Assembly: GCA_903928495.1 (NCBI GenBank)
Contig: CAIYQZ010000007.1
Location: 1 to 44,812 of the forward strand
Length of the DNA: 44,812 nt
From: an uncultured bacterium
GTDB taxonomy: Bacteria; Pseudomonadota; Gammaproteobacteria; Burkholderiales; Burkholderiaceae_C
Reading direction: 5' to 3'
This document shows, one piece after another, positions 14,713-24,253 of the stretch (its first letter is position 1; the number at the start of each line of letters is the position of its first letter). The position numbers and the translations under genes were made by a program. The notes beneath the pieces are model-generated. The model searched no databases, was not told the DNA's origin, and worked only from the letters and a program-made list of their open reading frames with translations.

Positions 14713-15429
14713 ATGCGGGGCGTGACCATCTCTTCAAACCCCTTTTCTCCCAATCCCCTGCGCAGCGACGGCGAGGCTTCGCGACAGCGGTTGCTGTTGG
14801 CCGCCTTGCGGCTGTTTGCCGAACAGGGCTTTGCCAAAACCGCCATCCGCGAAATTGCAGCGGCCGCGCACACCAACGTGGCGGCCATTGCGTATTACTT
14901 TGGCGACAAGCAGGGCCTGTACCGCGCCGCGTTCACCGAGCCCATGGGCAGTTGCAAAAACGACATTGCCCTGTTTGACAACCCCGCGCTGACGCTGCGC
15001 GAGGCCTTGGCCGGTGTGTACAGCGGTTTTTTGGAGCCTCTGAAGCAAGGCGAAGACGTGCAGTTGTGCACCCGCCTGCACATGCGCGAAATGGTCGAAC
15101 CCACCGGCGCGTGGGCAGAAGAAATCGACAACGGCATCAGGCCCTACCACCAGGCCCTGGTTGTCGTGCTGTGCCGCCACCTGGGGCTGTCTCAGCCCGA
15201 TGACGCGTTGCACCGGCTGGTGTTTTCCATCATCAGCCAGGGCGTGTTCATGTTTGTGGGGCGCGATGTGGTTCAAGCCATCAGCCCCCAGTTGGTAGAG
15301 AGCCACGCTGCCATCGACACCTGGGCCGACCACTTGGTGGAGGCCGCACTCTCCATGGTGGCCCACGAGCACACGCGCCGTCAGGCCGTGGCTGCCGCTC
15401 TGCAACCGTCAAAGGAAACCCTGCAATGA
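14713..15429 (+). CDS. TetR family repressor of the efflux operon
   Basis: This 238-residue protein has a helix-turn-helix at about residues 24-70: LLLAALRLFAEQGFAKTAIREIAAAAHTNVAAIAYYFGDKQGLYRAAF is the standard TetR DNA-binding domain. The C-terminal ligand domain resembles the DUF1956/CerR (CecR) group. ATG 14713 lies 3 bp after the operator palindrome; GTG 14722 is an in-frame alternative. The gene overlaps the next one (ATGA at 15426-15429), so it is the first gene of the NodT-adaptor-RND operon. It very likely represses that operon until a drug or other hydrophobic ligand binds. Confidence 0.92.
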   Translation: MRGVTISSNPFSPNPLRSDGEASRQRLLLAALRLFAEQGFAKTAIREIAAAAHTNVAAIAYYFGDKQGLYRAAFTEPMGSCKNDIALFDNPALTLREALAGVYSGFLEPLKQGEDVQLCTRLHMREMVEPTGAWAEEIDNGIRPYHQALVVVLCRHLGLSQPDDALHRLVFSIISQGVFMFVGRDVVQAISPQLVESHAAIDTWADHLVEAALSMVAHEHTRRQAVAAALQPSKETLQ

Positions 15430-16955
15430 GCCCCCGCATGAACCGAATGGACATCCGACGCTTCACCTTGGCCCTGCTGCCGCTGGCACTGACGGCCTGC
15501 GCCGTGACGTCGCCCCCAGCCAGCGTGCAGGTGGCTGCACCCGACAGCTGGCAGGCCGCCGCCGATCAACCGAAGCCCCCAAGCACAGACCTGACTGCGC
15601 CACACGGCGGCAGCGCGGCACAACTCAAGGCCTGGTGGCAGCAGTGGAACGACCCGCTGCTGATCGAACTGCTGGACCGTGCCCAGCAAGCCAGCCCCAG
15701 CGTGGCAGCAGCCGCCACCCGCGTGGCGCAAGCCCGCCAGGCCGTGGTGGTGGCTGGTGCAGCGGGCAGCCCCAGCCTGAACGCCAGCGCCGGGGTCAGC
15801 CGGGGGGTGAGCATGCTCAACACGCCACCCGCCACCAGCGCCAGCGTCGGCTTGCAGGCCGCGTGGGAGTTGGACCTGTTTGGCGGGCAACGCGCCGCGT
15901 CCACCGCCGCCGACCAGCGTTTGCAGGCGGCGGGTGCCCAATGGCACGAGGCACGCGTGGCCGTGGCCGCCGAGCTGGCCCGCCAGTACACCGGCTGGCG
16001 CGCATGCCAGTTGGCCCTGCGCATCACGCAGGACGACGCTCAGGCACGCACGACCATCGCCAAGCTCACCGACGACCGCGCCCGAGCCGGGTTTGATGCG
16101 CCCGCCAACGCCTCGCTCATGCAGGCCAGCGCCGCCCAGGGCCGCATGAACACCGTGCAACAGCAGGCCCGCTGCGATGCCGCCCTGAAAGGCCTGGTTT
16201 CCCTGACGGGGGTCGACGAAGCCACGTTGCGAGTGCAGTTGATGGGTAAATTAGATGTAGCAAACAAATCAACACAGAAAAGCGACAAGGGCATTTTTGG
16301 TCATGAAAATCAGCCGCTCCCAGTTCTGCCCCCCAACGCACTGCCGGTGGCTTTGCCCGCCCAGTTGCTGGCGCAGCGGCCCGACGTGTTTGCCGCCCAG
16401 CGCGCCGTGGCTGCCGCCAGCGCCGATGTCGGGACAGCCGAGGCCGACCGCTACCCTCGCCTGGGGCTGAGCGGCAACATCATGGCCATCGGTACTCGCG
16501 GCGTGGGTGGCGATGGCAACACCTGGAGCGTGGGGCCGTTGCAACTCAGTCTGCCGCTGTTTGACGCAGGCCGCCGCGCAGGCCAGGTGAAAGTGCAGCA
16601 GGCCGCCTACGACGAAGCCGTGGTGGCCTACCGCGCCAGCGTGCGCACCGCAGTGCGTGAGGTGGAGCAGGCGCTGGTGGAGCTGAACAGCACCGCCGCC
16701 CGCCAGGCCGATGCCGCAGTGGCCACGCAAGGCTTTGTGCGCGCCCTCCAAGCCGCGATTGACCGTCACCGCGCCGGGTTGGGCAGCCTGCTGGAGCTGG
16801 AAGACACCCGCCGCAGCGCCCTGGCCGCTGAGCTGGCGCTGGCTGAACTGAGCCGCGACCGCCTGCTGGCCTGGGTGGACCTGTACCGGGCCCTCGGCGG
16901 TAGCTGGTCCACTGCCGAAGCCACCCCAACCCCCTTGGCCGCATTGCCACGCTGA
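15426..16955 (+). CDS. NodT-family outer-membrane efflux lipoprotein
   Basis: This 509-residue protein has a lipoprotein signal with lipobox LTAC (Cys25). The TolC-like barrel and helical hairpins follow in two repeats (WWQQWNDPLLIELLDRAQQASPSVAAAATRVAQAR; the second half starts at LPAQLLAQRPDVFAAQRAV). It is the outer-membrane channel of a tripartite pump. Residues of about 275-296 (LDVANKSTQKSDKGIFGHEN) do not fit the family and come from an AT-rich repeat inserted in frame between the two halves, a loop where extra residues may be tolerated. AAAGGAAA precedes ATG 15426. The next gene, the adaptor, starts 45 bp downstream. Confidence 0.93.
   Translation: MSPRMNRMDIRRFTLALLPLALTACAVTSPPASVQVAAPDSWQAAADQPKPPSTDLTAPHGGSAAQLKAWWQQWNDPLLIELLDRAQQASPSVAAAATRVAQARQAVVVAGAAGSPSLNASAGVSRGVSMLNTPPATSASVGLQAAWELDLFGGQRAASTAADQRLQAAGAQWHEARVAVAAELARQYTGWRACQLALRITQDDAQARTTIAKLTDDRARAGFDAPANASLMQASAAQGRMNTVQQQARCDAALKGLVSLTGVDEATLRVQLMGKLDVANKSTQKSDKGIFGHENQPLPVLPPNALPVALPAQLLAQRPDVFAAQRAVAAASADVGTAEADRYPRLGLSGNIMAIGTRGVGGDGNTWSVGPLQLSLPLFDAGRRAGQVKVQQAAYDEAVVAYRASVRTAVREVEQALVELNSTAARQADAAVATQGFVRALQAAIDRHRAGLGSLLELEDTRRSALAAELALAELSRDRLLAWVDLYRALGGSWSTAEATPTPLAALPR
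16263..16310 (+). repeat. Dispersed repeat, family 2, copy 2, in-frame inside the NodT gene
   Basis: This stretch resembles 6521-6568 along about 48 bp, with common AGAAAAGCGACA and TCATGAAAA segments. It is far more AT-rich than the surrounding coding sequence and keeps the frame open, adding about 16-22 residues to the outer-membrane protein. Confidence 0.6.
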
Positions 16956-17000
16956 TCGCCCTCGTTTTTCCTCCGCCCATTCACCGAAGGACACCCCCTC

Positions 17001-18188
17001 ATGAACACCCGCACCCCATCCCTGCTGGCCCAGCCAAAACCCCTGCTGCTCGCCGCCTCAGCTGTGGCCATGGCCGTGGCTTTGCTGCTGGCCCCGCTGG
17101 GCACATTGGCACAAGCCCCTGCCGCCAACGAGAAAGCCAATGCCCCCAAGCCCGCACTCACGGTCACGGTCGACGCGCCTGCCCGCGCCACCTGGAGCGA
17201 GACGCTCAGCGCCAACGGCAACGTGGCCGCCTGGCAAGAGGCCAGCGTCGGCGCAGAAGCCAACGGCCTGCGCCTGGCCGAGGTGCGTGCCCAGGTGGGC
17301 GACCGCGTGAAGGCAGGCCAGGTGCTGGCCGTGTTTGATGCCGAGGGCGTGCGTGCCGAGGTGGCCCAAAGCCGTGCCGCGCTGGCCGAAGCACGCGCCA
17401 ATGCCGCCGAAGCGCAGGCCAACGCCGACCGGGCCCGCAGCCTGCAAACCACTGGCGCCATGAGCGAGCAGCAGATTGCCCAGTTCACCACCGCGGCCGT
17501 CACGGCGGCGGCTCGGGTGGAATCGGCCCAAGCCATGCTGGCGGTGCAGGAGTTGCGGCTGAAGCACGCGCAGGTGCTGGCGCCCGACAGCGGCATCGTC
17601 GCTGCCCGAAGCGCCACCGTGGGCGCGGTGGTGCCCGCAGGCACCGAGCTGTTCAGGCTGATCCGCCAGGGCCGCCTGGAGTGGCGCGCCGAGGTGCCCG
17701 CCGCCGACCTGGCCCGCGTCAAACCCGGCCAGGCCGTGAGCCTGAAGGCAGCCAACGGTGTGACGGCACAGGGGCGCGTGCGCATGGTGGGCCCCACGGT
17801 GGACACCCAAACCCGCGCCGCGCTGGTGTATGTGGACCTGTTGCCCGGCACGCCCGAGGCCATCAAGGCCGGCATGTTTGCGGCGGGCGAGATGGTGCTG
17901 GGCGACAGCGCCGCCACCACCGTACCGCAACAGGCGGTGGTGAACCGCGACGGGTTCACCTACCTGTTTGTGCTGGCCGAGCCCAAGGGCAGCGACGCAG
18001 CGGGCACTGCCCGCGTGCAGCGCCTGAAGGTGCAGGCCGGTCGGCGCGTGGGCGACCGGGTGGAAATTGCCGGTGGTCTGCCCGCTGGTGCAGCGCCCCG
18101 AGTCGTGGTGCAAGGCGCGGGCTTTCTGAACGATGGCGATGTGGTGAAGGTGGTGGCAGGCCCAACGACCGAGGGGGTCAAAAAATGA
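17001..18188 (+). CDS. RND efflux periplasmic adaptor (membrane fusion protein)
   Basis: This 395-residue protein has an N-terminal signal or anchor (residues 18-39, ending GTLAQA). The barrel-sandwich hybrid domain includes GNVAAWQEASVGAEANGLRLAEVRAQVGDRVKAGQVLAVFD. A helical hairpin with SLQTTGAMSEQQIAQ follows, then LKHAQVLAPDSGIVAARSATVGAVVPAGTELFRLI and the beta-barrel. It links the inner-membrane pump to the NodT channel. GAAGGACACC lies upstream of ATG 17001. The RND permease starts 64 bp after its stop; a repeat-family element fills that gap. Confidence 0.94.
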   Translation: MNTRTPSLLAQPKPLLLAASAVAMAVALLLAPLGTLAQAPAANEKANAPKPALTVTVDAPARATWSETLSANGNVAAWQEASVGAEANGLRLAEVRAQVGDRVKAGQVLAVFDAEGVRAEVAQSRAALAEARANAAEAQANADRARSLQTTGAMSEQQIAQFTTAAVTAAARVESAQAMLAVQELRLKHAQVLAPDSGIVAARSATVGAVVPAGTELFRLIRQGRLEWRAEVPAADLARVKPGQAVSLKAANGVTAQGRVRMVGPTVDTQTRAALVYVDLLPGTPEAIKAGMFAAGEMVLGDSAATTVPQQAVVNRDGFTYLFVLAEPKGSDAAGTARVQRLKVQAGRRVGDRVEIAGGLPAGAAPRVVVQGAGFLNDGDVVKVVAGPTTEGVKK

Positions 18189-18240
18189 GTCAAAAATGCT
18201 CCTACCGCTCGTCTGTATTCAACAGTTTGCTATTGACTGA
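18189..18240 (+). repeat. Dispersed repeat, family 1, between adaptor and RND permease genes
   Basis: The core at 18201-18219 (CCTACCGCTCGTCTGTATT) aligns with the inverted copy at 41024-41042 (CCTAGCGCTTAACGGTATT on the minus strand) at 13 of 19 bases, and further for six more bases (AACAG against AAAAG). It is AT-rich and fills most of the 64-bp gap in an otherwise tight operon. Confidence 0.5.
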
Positions 18241-18252
18241 GGGTTCAGCGCT

Positions 18253-21200
18253 ATGAACGTTTCCGCCTGGTCCATCCGCAACCCCATTCCGGCGCTGATG
18301 CTGTTTGTCATGCTCAGCTTTGCCGGGCTGCTCAGCTTCAAGGCCATGAAAGTGCAGAACTTTCCTGACCTCGACCTGCCCACCATCACCGTCACCGCCA
18401 GCCTGCCTGGCGCAGCGCCCGCCCAGCTCGAAACCGAGGTGGCCCGCAAGCTTGAAAACGCCGTGGCCACGCTGCAAGGGCTGAAGAACATCACCACCAA
18501 GGTGCAGGACGGCGCGGTCACGCTCACCGCCGAGTTCCGCCTGGAAAAACCCGTGCAGGAGGCCGTGGACGACGTGCGCAGCGCCGTGCAAGGCGTGCGC
18601 AGCGATTTGCCCGGCGACCTGCGCGACCCCATCGTCAAAAAAATTGACCTGGCGGGTTCCCCTGTGCTGGCCTACACGGTGCGCGTGCCCAGCCTGGACG
18701 ATGAGGCGCTGAGCTGGTTTGTGGACAACACCATCACCAAAAAGCTGCTGTCGGTGCGCGGTGTGGGCGCGGTCAACCGCGTGGGCGGTGCCGAGCGCCA
18801 GGTGGCCGTGGAGCTGGACCCAGCGCACATGCAGGCGCTGGGCGTGAGCGCGGCGGACATCAGCCGCCAGTTGAAGCAGGTGCAGCTGGAATCTTCAGGC
18901 GGTCGTGCTGACTTGGGTGGCAGCGAGCAACCGCTGCGCACCCTGGCCACCGTGGGCACCGCACAGGAACTGGCCAACCTGGAGCTGAGCGTGGGGGGCA
19001 ACAACCCCAACATCCCGCCCAAACGCATCCGCCTGAGCGACGTGGCCAGCGTGCGCGACACCGTGGCCGAGCCACGTGCTGCCGCACTGCTGAACGGCAC
19101 GGCCGTGGTGGGCTTTGAGGTGGCCCGCAGCCGGGGCGCCAGCGAGGTGGAGGTGGGCGCGGCCGTGCGCGCCGCCCTGGCCGACCTGAAAGTGGCCCAC
19201 CCCGACATGGAGCTGACCGAGGCGTTTGACTTCGTCACCCCGGTGGAAGAAGAGTTCGACGGCTCCATGGTGCTGTTGTACGAGGGCGCCATCCTGGCGG
19301 TGCTGGTGGTGTGGCTGTTTTTGCGCGACCTGCGGGCGACGTTTGTGTCGGCGGTGGCGCTGCCCCTGTCGGTCATTCCGGCCTTCATTGGCATGCATTA
19401 CCTGGGCTTTTCCATCAACGTGGTGACGCTGCTGGCGCTGTCGCTGGTGATTGGCATTCTGGTGGACGACGCCATCGTGGAGGTCGAGAACATCGAACGG
19501 CATTTGCGCATGGGCAAGCCGCCCTTTCAAGCCGCCATGGAGGCCGCCGACGAAATTGGCCTGGCCGTGATAGCCACCACCTTCACGCTGATTGCGGTGT
19601 TTTTGCCCACCGCGTTCATGAGTGGCATACCGGGCAAGTTTTTCAAGCAATTCGGCTGGACGGCGTCACTGGCCGTGTTTGCCTCGCTGGTGGTGGCGCG
19701 GGTGCTCACCCCCATGATGGCCGCGTACATCATGCGGCCCAGCAAACACGAGCACCAGGAGCCGTGGTGGATGCCGCGTTACCTGGTGTGGGTGGGCTGG
19801 TGTTTGCGCCACCGCTTCATCACCGGGTTGGCGGCCATCGGGTTTTTTGTGGGTTCGGTCATGCTGATTCCGCTGCTGCCCACGGGTTTCATCCCGCCCG
19901 ACGACAACTCCCAAACCCAGGTGTACCTGGAGCTGTCGCCGGGCTCCACGCTGAAGGACACCTTGCACACGGCCGAGGCCGCCCGCATGTTGTTGACCAA
20001 AGTGAGCGACGTCAAAAGCGTTTACACCACCATTGGCGGTGGCAGCGCGGGCTCTGACCCGTTTGCCGGAGGCGGTGCGGCAGAGGTGCGCAAGGCCACC
20101 CTGACCATCCAACTCACGCCACGCGGCGAGCGCCCTCGCAAGCAGGTGATTGAAAACCGCATGCGCGAGGTGCTGAGCGATTTGCCCGGCGTGCGCAGCA
20201 AGGTGGGCCTGGGTGGCTCCGGCGAAAAATACATCCTGGTGCTGACGGGCGAAGACCCCGTGGCGTTGGGTGAGGCAGCGAGCGCGGTGGAAAAAGACCT
20301 GCGCACCATCCAGGGCCTGGGCAGCATTGCCAGCAGCGCCGCGCTGGTGCGCCAGGAGGTGGCCATTCGCCCCAACTTCGCTGCTGCGGCCGACCTGGGT
20401 GTGACCCCGGCCAGCATTTCGGACACGCTGCGCATTGCCACGCTGGGCGACTATGACGCGGCGTTGCCCAAGCTGAACCTGGCGCAGCGCCAGGTGCCCA
20501 TCGTTGTGAAGCTCGACAGCGCGGCCCGCCAGGACCTGGGTCTGCTGGAGCGGCTGACGGTGTCGGGCAACAACGGCCCGGTCATGATCAGCCAGGTGGC
20601 TCAGTTGGAGTTGACCAGCGGCCCAGCGGTGATCGACCGCTACAACCGCTCGCGCAACATCACCTTCGAGGTGGAGCTGTCGGGCATGCCGCTGGGTGAC
20701 GGGACGCAAAAAGTGCAGGCGCTGCCCGCTATCAAGAGCCTGCCCCCGGGCGTGAAAGTGGTGGAGGTGGGTGATGCCGAGGTGATGGGCGAGCTGTTTG
20801 CCAGCTTCGGTCTGGCCATGCTGACCGGCGTGCTGTGCATCTACATCGTGCTGGTGCTGCTGTTCAAAGACTTTTTGCACCCGGCCACCATCCTGGCGGC
20901 GCTGCCGCTGTCATTGGGCGGCGCGTTTGTGGGGCTGCTGGTGGCGGACAAGAGCTTTTCCATGCCGTCGCTCATCGGGCTCATCATGCTCATGGGCATT
21001 GCCACCAAAAACTCCATCTTGCTGGTGGAGTACGCCATCGTCGCCCGCAGGGGCAACGACGGGTCGGACGGCCACCCGGTGGTCGCCCCCATGGCGCGGT
21101 TTGACGCGCTGATGGACGCCTGCCACAAACGGGCCCGCCCCATCATCATGACCACACTGGCCATGGGCGCGGGCATGTTGCCCATTGCAGTGGGTTGGGG

Positions 21201-21357
21201 GGCGGCGGATTCGTCGTTCCGTTCGCCAATGGCTGTGGCAGTGATTGGCGGGCTCATCACCTCCACGTTCCTGAGCCTGCTGGTCATTCCAGCTGTTTTC
21301 ACCTATGTGGACGATGTGGCACTGTGGGTGGGGCGTTTGTTCAAGCGCAAAACCTGA
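18253..21357 (+). CDS. RND multidrug efflux permease (HAE1/AcrB-like)
   Basis: This 1034-residue protein has the full 12-helix RND layout with two large periplasmic loops. The proton relay residues are in place: Asp405-Asp406 in helix 4 (VIGILVDDAIVEVENIERHL) and Lys919 in helix 10 (GIATKNSILLVEY), matching AcrB D407/D408 and K940. It exports drugs, dyes or other amphiphiles by proton antiport, with the adaptor and NodT channel encoded upstream. GAGGG precedes ATG 18253. The sequence is closer to the MdtB/MexF-like type than to metal-exporting CusA types, as the Met-based metal relay is absent. The substrate is not predictable here. Confidence 0.95.
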   Translation: MNVSAWSIRNPIPALMLFVMLSFAGLLSFKAMKVQNFPDLDLPTITVTASLPGAAPAQLETEVARKLENAVATLQGLKNITTKVQDGAVTLTAEFRLEKPVQEAVDDVRSAVQGVRSDLPGDLRDPIVKKIDLAGSPVLAYTVRVPSLDDEALSWFVDNTITKKLLSVRGVGAVNRVGGAERQVAVELDPAHMQALGVSAADISRQLKQVQLESSGGRADLGGSEQPLRTLATVGTAQELANLELSVGGNNPNIPPKRIRLSDVASVRDTVAEPRAAALLNGTAVVGFEVARSRGASEVEVGAAVRAALADLKVAHPDMELTEAFDFVTPVEEEFDGSMVLLYEGAILAVLVVWLFLRDLRATFVSAVALPLSVIPAFIGMHYLGFSINVVTLLALSLVIGILVDDAIVEVENIERHLRMGKPPFQAAMEAADEIGLAVIATTFTLIAVFLPTAFMSGIPGKFFKQFGWTASLAVFASLVVARVLTPMMAAYIMRPSKHEHQEPWWMPRYLVWVGWCLRHRFITGLAAIGFFVGSVMLIPLLPTGFIPPDDNSQTQVYLELSPGSTLKDTLHTAEAARMLLTKVSDVKSVYTTIGGGSAGSDPFAGGGAAEVRKATLTIQLTPRGERPRKQVIENRMREVLSDLPGVRSKVGLGGSGEKYILVLTGEDPVALGEAASAVEKDLRTIQGLGSIASSAALVRQEVAIRPNFAAAADLGVTPASISDTLRIATLGDYDAALPKLNLAQRQVPIVVKLDSAARQDLGLLERLTVSGNNGPVMISQVAQLELTSGPAVIDRYNRSRNITFEVELSGMPLGDGTQKVQALPAIKSLPPGVKVVEVGDAEVMGELFASFGLAMLTGVLCIYIVLVLLFKDFLHPATILAALPLSLGGAFVGLLVADKSFSMPSLIGLIMLMGIATKNSILLVEYAIVARRGNDGSDGHPVVAPMARFDALMDACHKRARPIIMTTLAMGAGMLPIAVGWGAADSSFRSPMAVAVIGGLITSTFLSLLVIPAVFTYVDDVALWVGRLFKRKT

Positions 21358-21490
21358 CATCCACTGCCACGCCTCCCCCAAATGGTGGATGGCGTGGCAG
21401 GCCGGTGGCACCTACCATCATTGCTCTCACAGGGGTGCGCAGCACAGGCTGCCGAAACCCCGGTTTCAGCGGTTTGCCAGGGGGTCTCAC

Positions 21491-22027
21491 ATGTTCAGCA
21501 GTGAATTGTCGGGTTCGTCGTTCGGGGTATCGGGTTTTGGCGTGCAGGATGCCCTGCCCGGCAATGGGCAACGCTCGAGGCACGGCGACGCCGGGTCTTT
21601 CTTTTTTCCAGGGCAGTTCGCTGCTCGGCCTGCTGTGACCTGTTTGGCCGATCTGGCGTCGGCTCTCGGTGTGGGGACCGATGCCACACAACTGGCGCAG
21701 CTCGCGGGCATTGACCTGCAGGCCCGGCTGGGCATTCAGGACCTGATCGGTGCAGCCGAGAGGCTGGGCCTGAAGGCTCACCTGGAGCGGCACCCGCCCG
21801 CCGCGCTGGCCCAACTGGCATTGCCCGTGTTGGTGTTCTTGTCCGATGGCACGCAGGGCATGCAGGTGGTGACGCACTGCGACGGCCGGTATGTGGTCAT
21901 GCACAACCATTCATCGGTGATATCGACCAACAGCATGGCGCCCCTGGGCAACCTGTCGGGTGGCTGGACACAAGGCGGGCAAGGCTGGCTGCTGCGGCTG
22001 GAGCGTTGCCCGAGCGACGCGGTCTGA
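21491..22027 (+). CDS. Orphan peptidase-C39-like protein (probably inactive)
   Basis: This 178-residue protein starts at ATG 21491 behind a good CAGGGGG ribosome site. Residues of about 51-140 look like the C39-like domain at the front of type I secretion ABC transporters: CLADLASALGVGTDATQLAQLAG, then DLIGAAERLGLKAHLE, then LPVLVFLSDG, then CDGRYVVMHNH. The usual catalytic Cys just before CLA is missing, and the His of GHYVV is replaced by Arg, so it is likely inactive like the HlyB C39-like domain. No ABC membrane or ATPase part follows. It is either a decayed exporter or a free substrate-binding domain. The N-terminal 50 residues are unrecognised. Confidence 0.6.
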   Translation: MFSSELSGSSFGVSGFGVQDALPGNGQRSRHGDAGSFFFPGQFAARPAVTCLADLASALGVGTDATQLAQLAGIDLQARLGIQDLIGAAERLGLKAHLERHPPAALAQLALPVLVFLSDGTQGMQVVTHCDGRYVVMHNHSSVISTNSMAPLGNLSGGWTQGGQGWLLRLERCPSDAV

Positions 22028-22245
22028 CAAGCGCCACAGCGACGCCTTTGCCTGCCACACTTGGCAGTCCTGCCGTAAATGGCGGGACTTGCGTGCAGTT
22101 TCCAACAACCCTCAGAGTTGCCAAGCCAGCGCAAGTTGTTGAAAAGACAAGGATTTTTGGTTTTGTGCGGCGCAGCGTCGGTGAGGCGCTGGCATGGCAT
22201 GAAAATTGGAATCTGAGTTGCACCCCAAATCCCATCAAAGTGACC

Positions 22246-23682
22246 ATGAACACCGAGTCCCAGACCAGCAGCTCCCAGTCCAAGACAGGGGGCGAGCCCG
22301 AGGAAGTCCTGATTTCGCTCTACCAGTCCGGTCAGGCCATTTACGCCAAAGCCGTGCACGGCCTGTTTTCCAAATGGCGTTGGGCGGCTGTGTGGATCAC
22401 GCAAATTGTGTTTTATGGCTTGCCTTGGCTGGAGTGGAACGCCCGCCAGGCCATCCTGTTTGACTTGGAAGCTCGCCGCTCCTACATCTTCGGGTTGGTG
22501 CTGTACCCGCAAGACTTCATTTACCTCACCGGCTTGCTGGTGATTGCGGCGCTGGCGCTGTTTTTGTTCACCGCCGTGGCAGGACGCCTGTGGTGCGGGT
22601 ATGCCTGCCCGCAAACGGTGTACACCGAGATTTTCATGTGGATAGAGCACAAGGTCGAAGGTGACCGTGCGGCCCGCATGCGCCTGGACAAAGGCGACTT
22701 TTCGATGGCAAAGCTGGCCCGCAAAGCCAGCAAGCACGGGTTGTGGGGCGTGTTCGCGTTGTGGACGGGTTTCACTTTCGTGGGTTACTTCACCCCCATC
22801 CGTGAACTGACCGCGCTGACACTCGCCGCATCTTTGGGCCCGTGGCAGACGTTCTGGGTGTTCTTTTACGGGTTTGCCACCTACGGCAACGCCGGTTTCA
22901 TGCGTGAGCAAGTGTGCAAATACATGTGCCCGTACGCCCGCTTCCAGAGCGCCATGTTCGACAAAGACACCATGATCGTCACCTACGACGCTGAACGCGG
23001 TGAACCCCGTGGTGCCCGCTCGAAAAAGGCCGATCCCAAAGCGTTGGGACTGGGTTCATGTGTGGATTGCTCGTTGTGTGTGCAGGTGTGCCCCACCGGC
23101 ATTGACATCCGCAAAGGTCTCCAATACGAATGCATTGGCTGCGGTGCCTGTATTGATGCCTGCGATGAGGTGATGGAAAAAGTGGGCTATCCCAAAGGGC
23201 TGATCAAGTACTCCACGCAAAACGGCATGACCAATGGCTGGAACACGGCCCAGATGGTTCGGCGCGCCCTGCGTCCCCGCGTGCTGGTGTATACCGGCAT
23301 ACTGACCGCGATCTGCGTGGCGCTGGGCATCAGTCTTTACATGCGCGTGCCGCTGAAAGTCGACGTGATCCGCGACCGTGGCGCTCTGGCCCGTCAAGTG
23401 GAGCAGGGCTACATCGAGAACGTGTACCGACTGCAAATCATGAACGCCACGGAATCCGTGCAACGGTACGCGCTGACTGTGGAGGGGATGCCCGGTTTGA
23501 AATTGGTGTCGGAACCTGAAATCGAGGTGCTGTCGACTGAAGTGCGTTCAATGGCGGTGCGCGTTCAGTTGCCACCAGGTGCCGCTCAACCAGGCTCACA
23601 CCCCATGCAATTCAGCATCCGCAGCACGGGCGACAGCAGCCACGGTGTGACCGAGAAGGCCGCGTTCATGGTTCCGCGTTGA
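22246..23682 (+). CDS. ccoG: Cytochrome c oxidase accessory protein CcoG (FixG/RdxA)
   Basis: This 478-residue membrane iron-sulfur protein helps assemble cbb3-type cytochrome oxidase (copper reduction and delivery). It has membrane helices, the Cys-containing GRLWCGYACPQTVYTEIFMWIEH motif, KYMCPYARFQSAMFDKDTMIVTYD, and two 4Fe-4S clusters at Cys272-275-278-282 and Cys296-299-302-306. A last membrane helix and the C-terminal immunoglobulin-like FixG domain follow. ATG 22246 is the first ATG in the frame and gives the usual N-terminus. No clear FNR/Anr box is seen in the 218 bp upstream. The ccoNOP genes are not in the window. A strong terminator follows. Confidence 0.95.
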   Translation: MNTESQTSSSQSKTGGEPEEVLISLYQSGQAIYAKAVHGLFSKWRWAAVWITQIVFYGLPWLEWNARQAILFDLEARRSYIFGLVLYPQDFIYLTGLLVIAALALFLFTAVAGRLWCGYACPQTVYTEIFMWIEHKVEGDRAARMRLDKGDFSMAKLARKASKHGLWGVFALWTGFTFVGYFTPIRELTALTLAASLGPWQTFWVFFYGFATYGNAGFMREQVCKYMCPYARFQSAMFDKDTMIVTYDAERGEPRGARSKKADPKALGLGSCVDCSLCVQVCPTGIDIRKGLQYECIGCGACIDACDEVMEKVGYPKGLIKYSTQNGMTNGWNTAQMVRRALRPRVLVYTGILTAICVALGISLYMRVPLKVDVIRDRGALARQVEQGYIENVYRLQIMNATESVQRYALTVEGMPGLKLVSEPEIEVLSTEVRSMAVRVQLPPGAAQPGSHPMQFSIRSTGDSSHGVTEKAAFMVPR

Positions 23683-23714
23683 CAGGACGACAGCACCTGA
23701 GGGTGCTTGGAATG

Positions 23715-23747
23715 GCCGCTGCAGGATGATCCCTGCAGCGGCTTTTT
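23715..23747 (+). terminator. Intrinsic terminator after ccoG
   Basis: GCCGCTGCAGG, a 6-base loop and CCTGCAGCGGC form an 11-bp perfect stem, followed by five T. The T run touches the end of the convergent creA gene. Confidence 0.92.
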
Positions 23748-24235
23748 CATTTCAGGGGGATGGTGATGTCTGGCCCCAGGGCCACTGCGGTCACGCTGTT
23801 TTCAGGCGATCCCTCAATGACACGGTCAGAGTAGGTCAGGTACACGAGGGTGTTGCGTTTGGCGTCGACCATGCGCACGACGTTGAGGGTTTTGAACACC
23901 AGCGAAATGCGCTCCGAAAACACGTCTTCCTGTGGTTTGAGCGGTTTGCCCTCAAACGAGATCGGGCCGACCTGGCGGCAGGCAATCGAGGCTTCGGCTT
24001 TGTCCTCGGCCAGCCCCAGCGAACCCGAGATGCCGCCCGTCTTGGCGCGGGACACATAACAGGTCACGCCCTTGACCTTGGGATCGTCGTAGGCATCGAC
24101 CACGATCTTGTGATTGGCGCCGATGAATTTGAATACCGTGCTCACCTCACCCACTTGTTCGGCCACGACGGTCGGTGCGGTTGCGATGCAGGTGGCTGCA
24201 ATGATCAGGAAGGACAGTGCTTTGGCTTGCATCAT
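23747..24235 (-). CDS. creA: CreA family periplasmic protein
   Basis: This 162-residue protein has a Sec signal peptide (cleavage after VVA near residue 25). The CreA family body follows: [63 protein letters not shown], then [36 protein letters not shown]. CreA is a conserved periplasmic protein of unknown function, named for its place near creBCD in enteric bacteria, though no such genes are here. It follows marC on the same strand with an 18-bp gap and is probably co-transcribed with it. Confidence 0.94.
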   Translation of the reverse strand: MMQAKALSFLIIAATCIATAPTVVAEQVGEVSTVFKFIGANHKIVVDAYDDPKVKGVTCYVSRAKTGGISGSLGLAEDKAEASIACRQVGPISFEGKPLKPQEDVFSERISLVFKTLNVVRMVDAKRNTLVYLTYSDRVIEGSPENSVTAVALGPDITIPLK

Positions 24236-24253
24236 GTGTTCGTGGTGAAAGGT

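Noticed and set aside
21363-21400. Hairpin after the RND gene (CTGCCACGCC / GGCGTGGCAG)
   Set aside because: The stem is real, but the loop is 17 bases, there is no T run, and an overlapping CATCCAC/GTGGATG pairing competes, so I did not list it as a terminator.
22028-22245. FNR/Anr box (TTGAT-N4-ATCAA) upstream of ccoG
   Set aside because: No match in the 218 bp; regulation of ccoG by oxygen may come from elsewhere or not apply.
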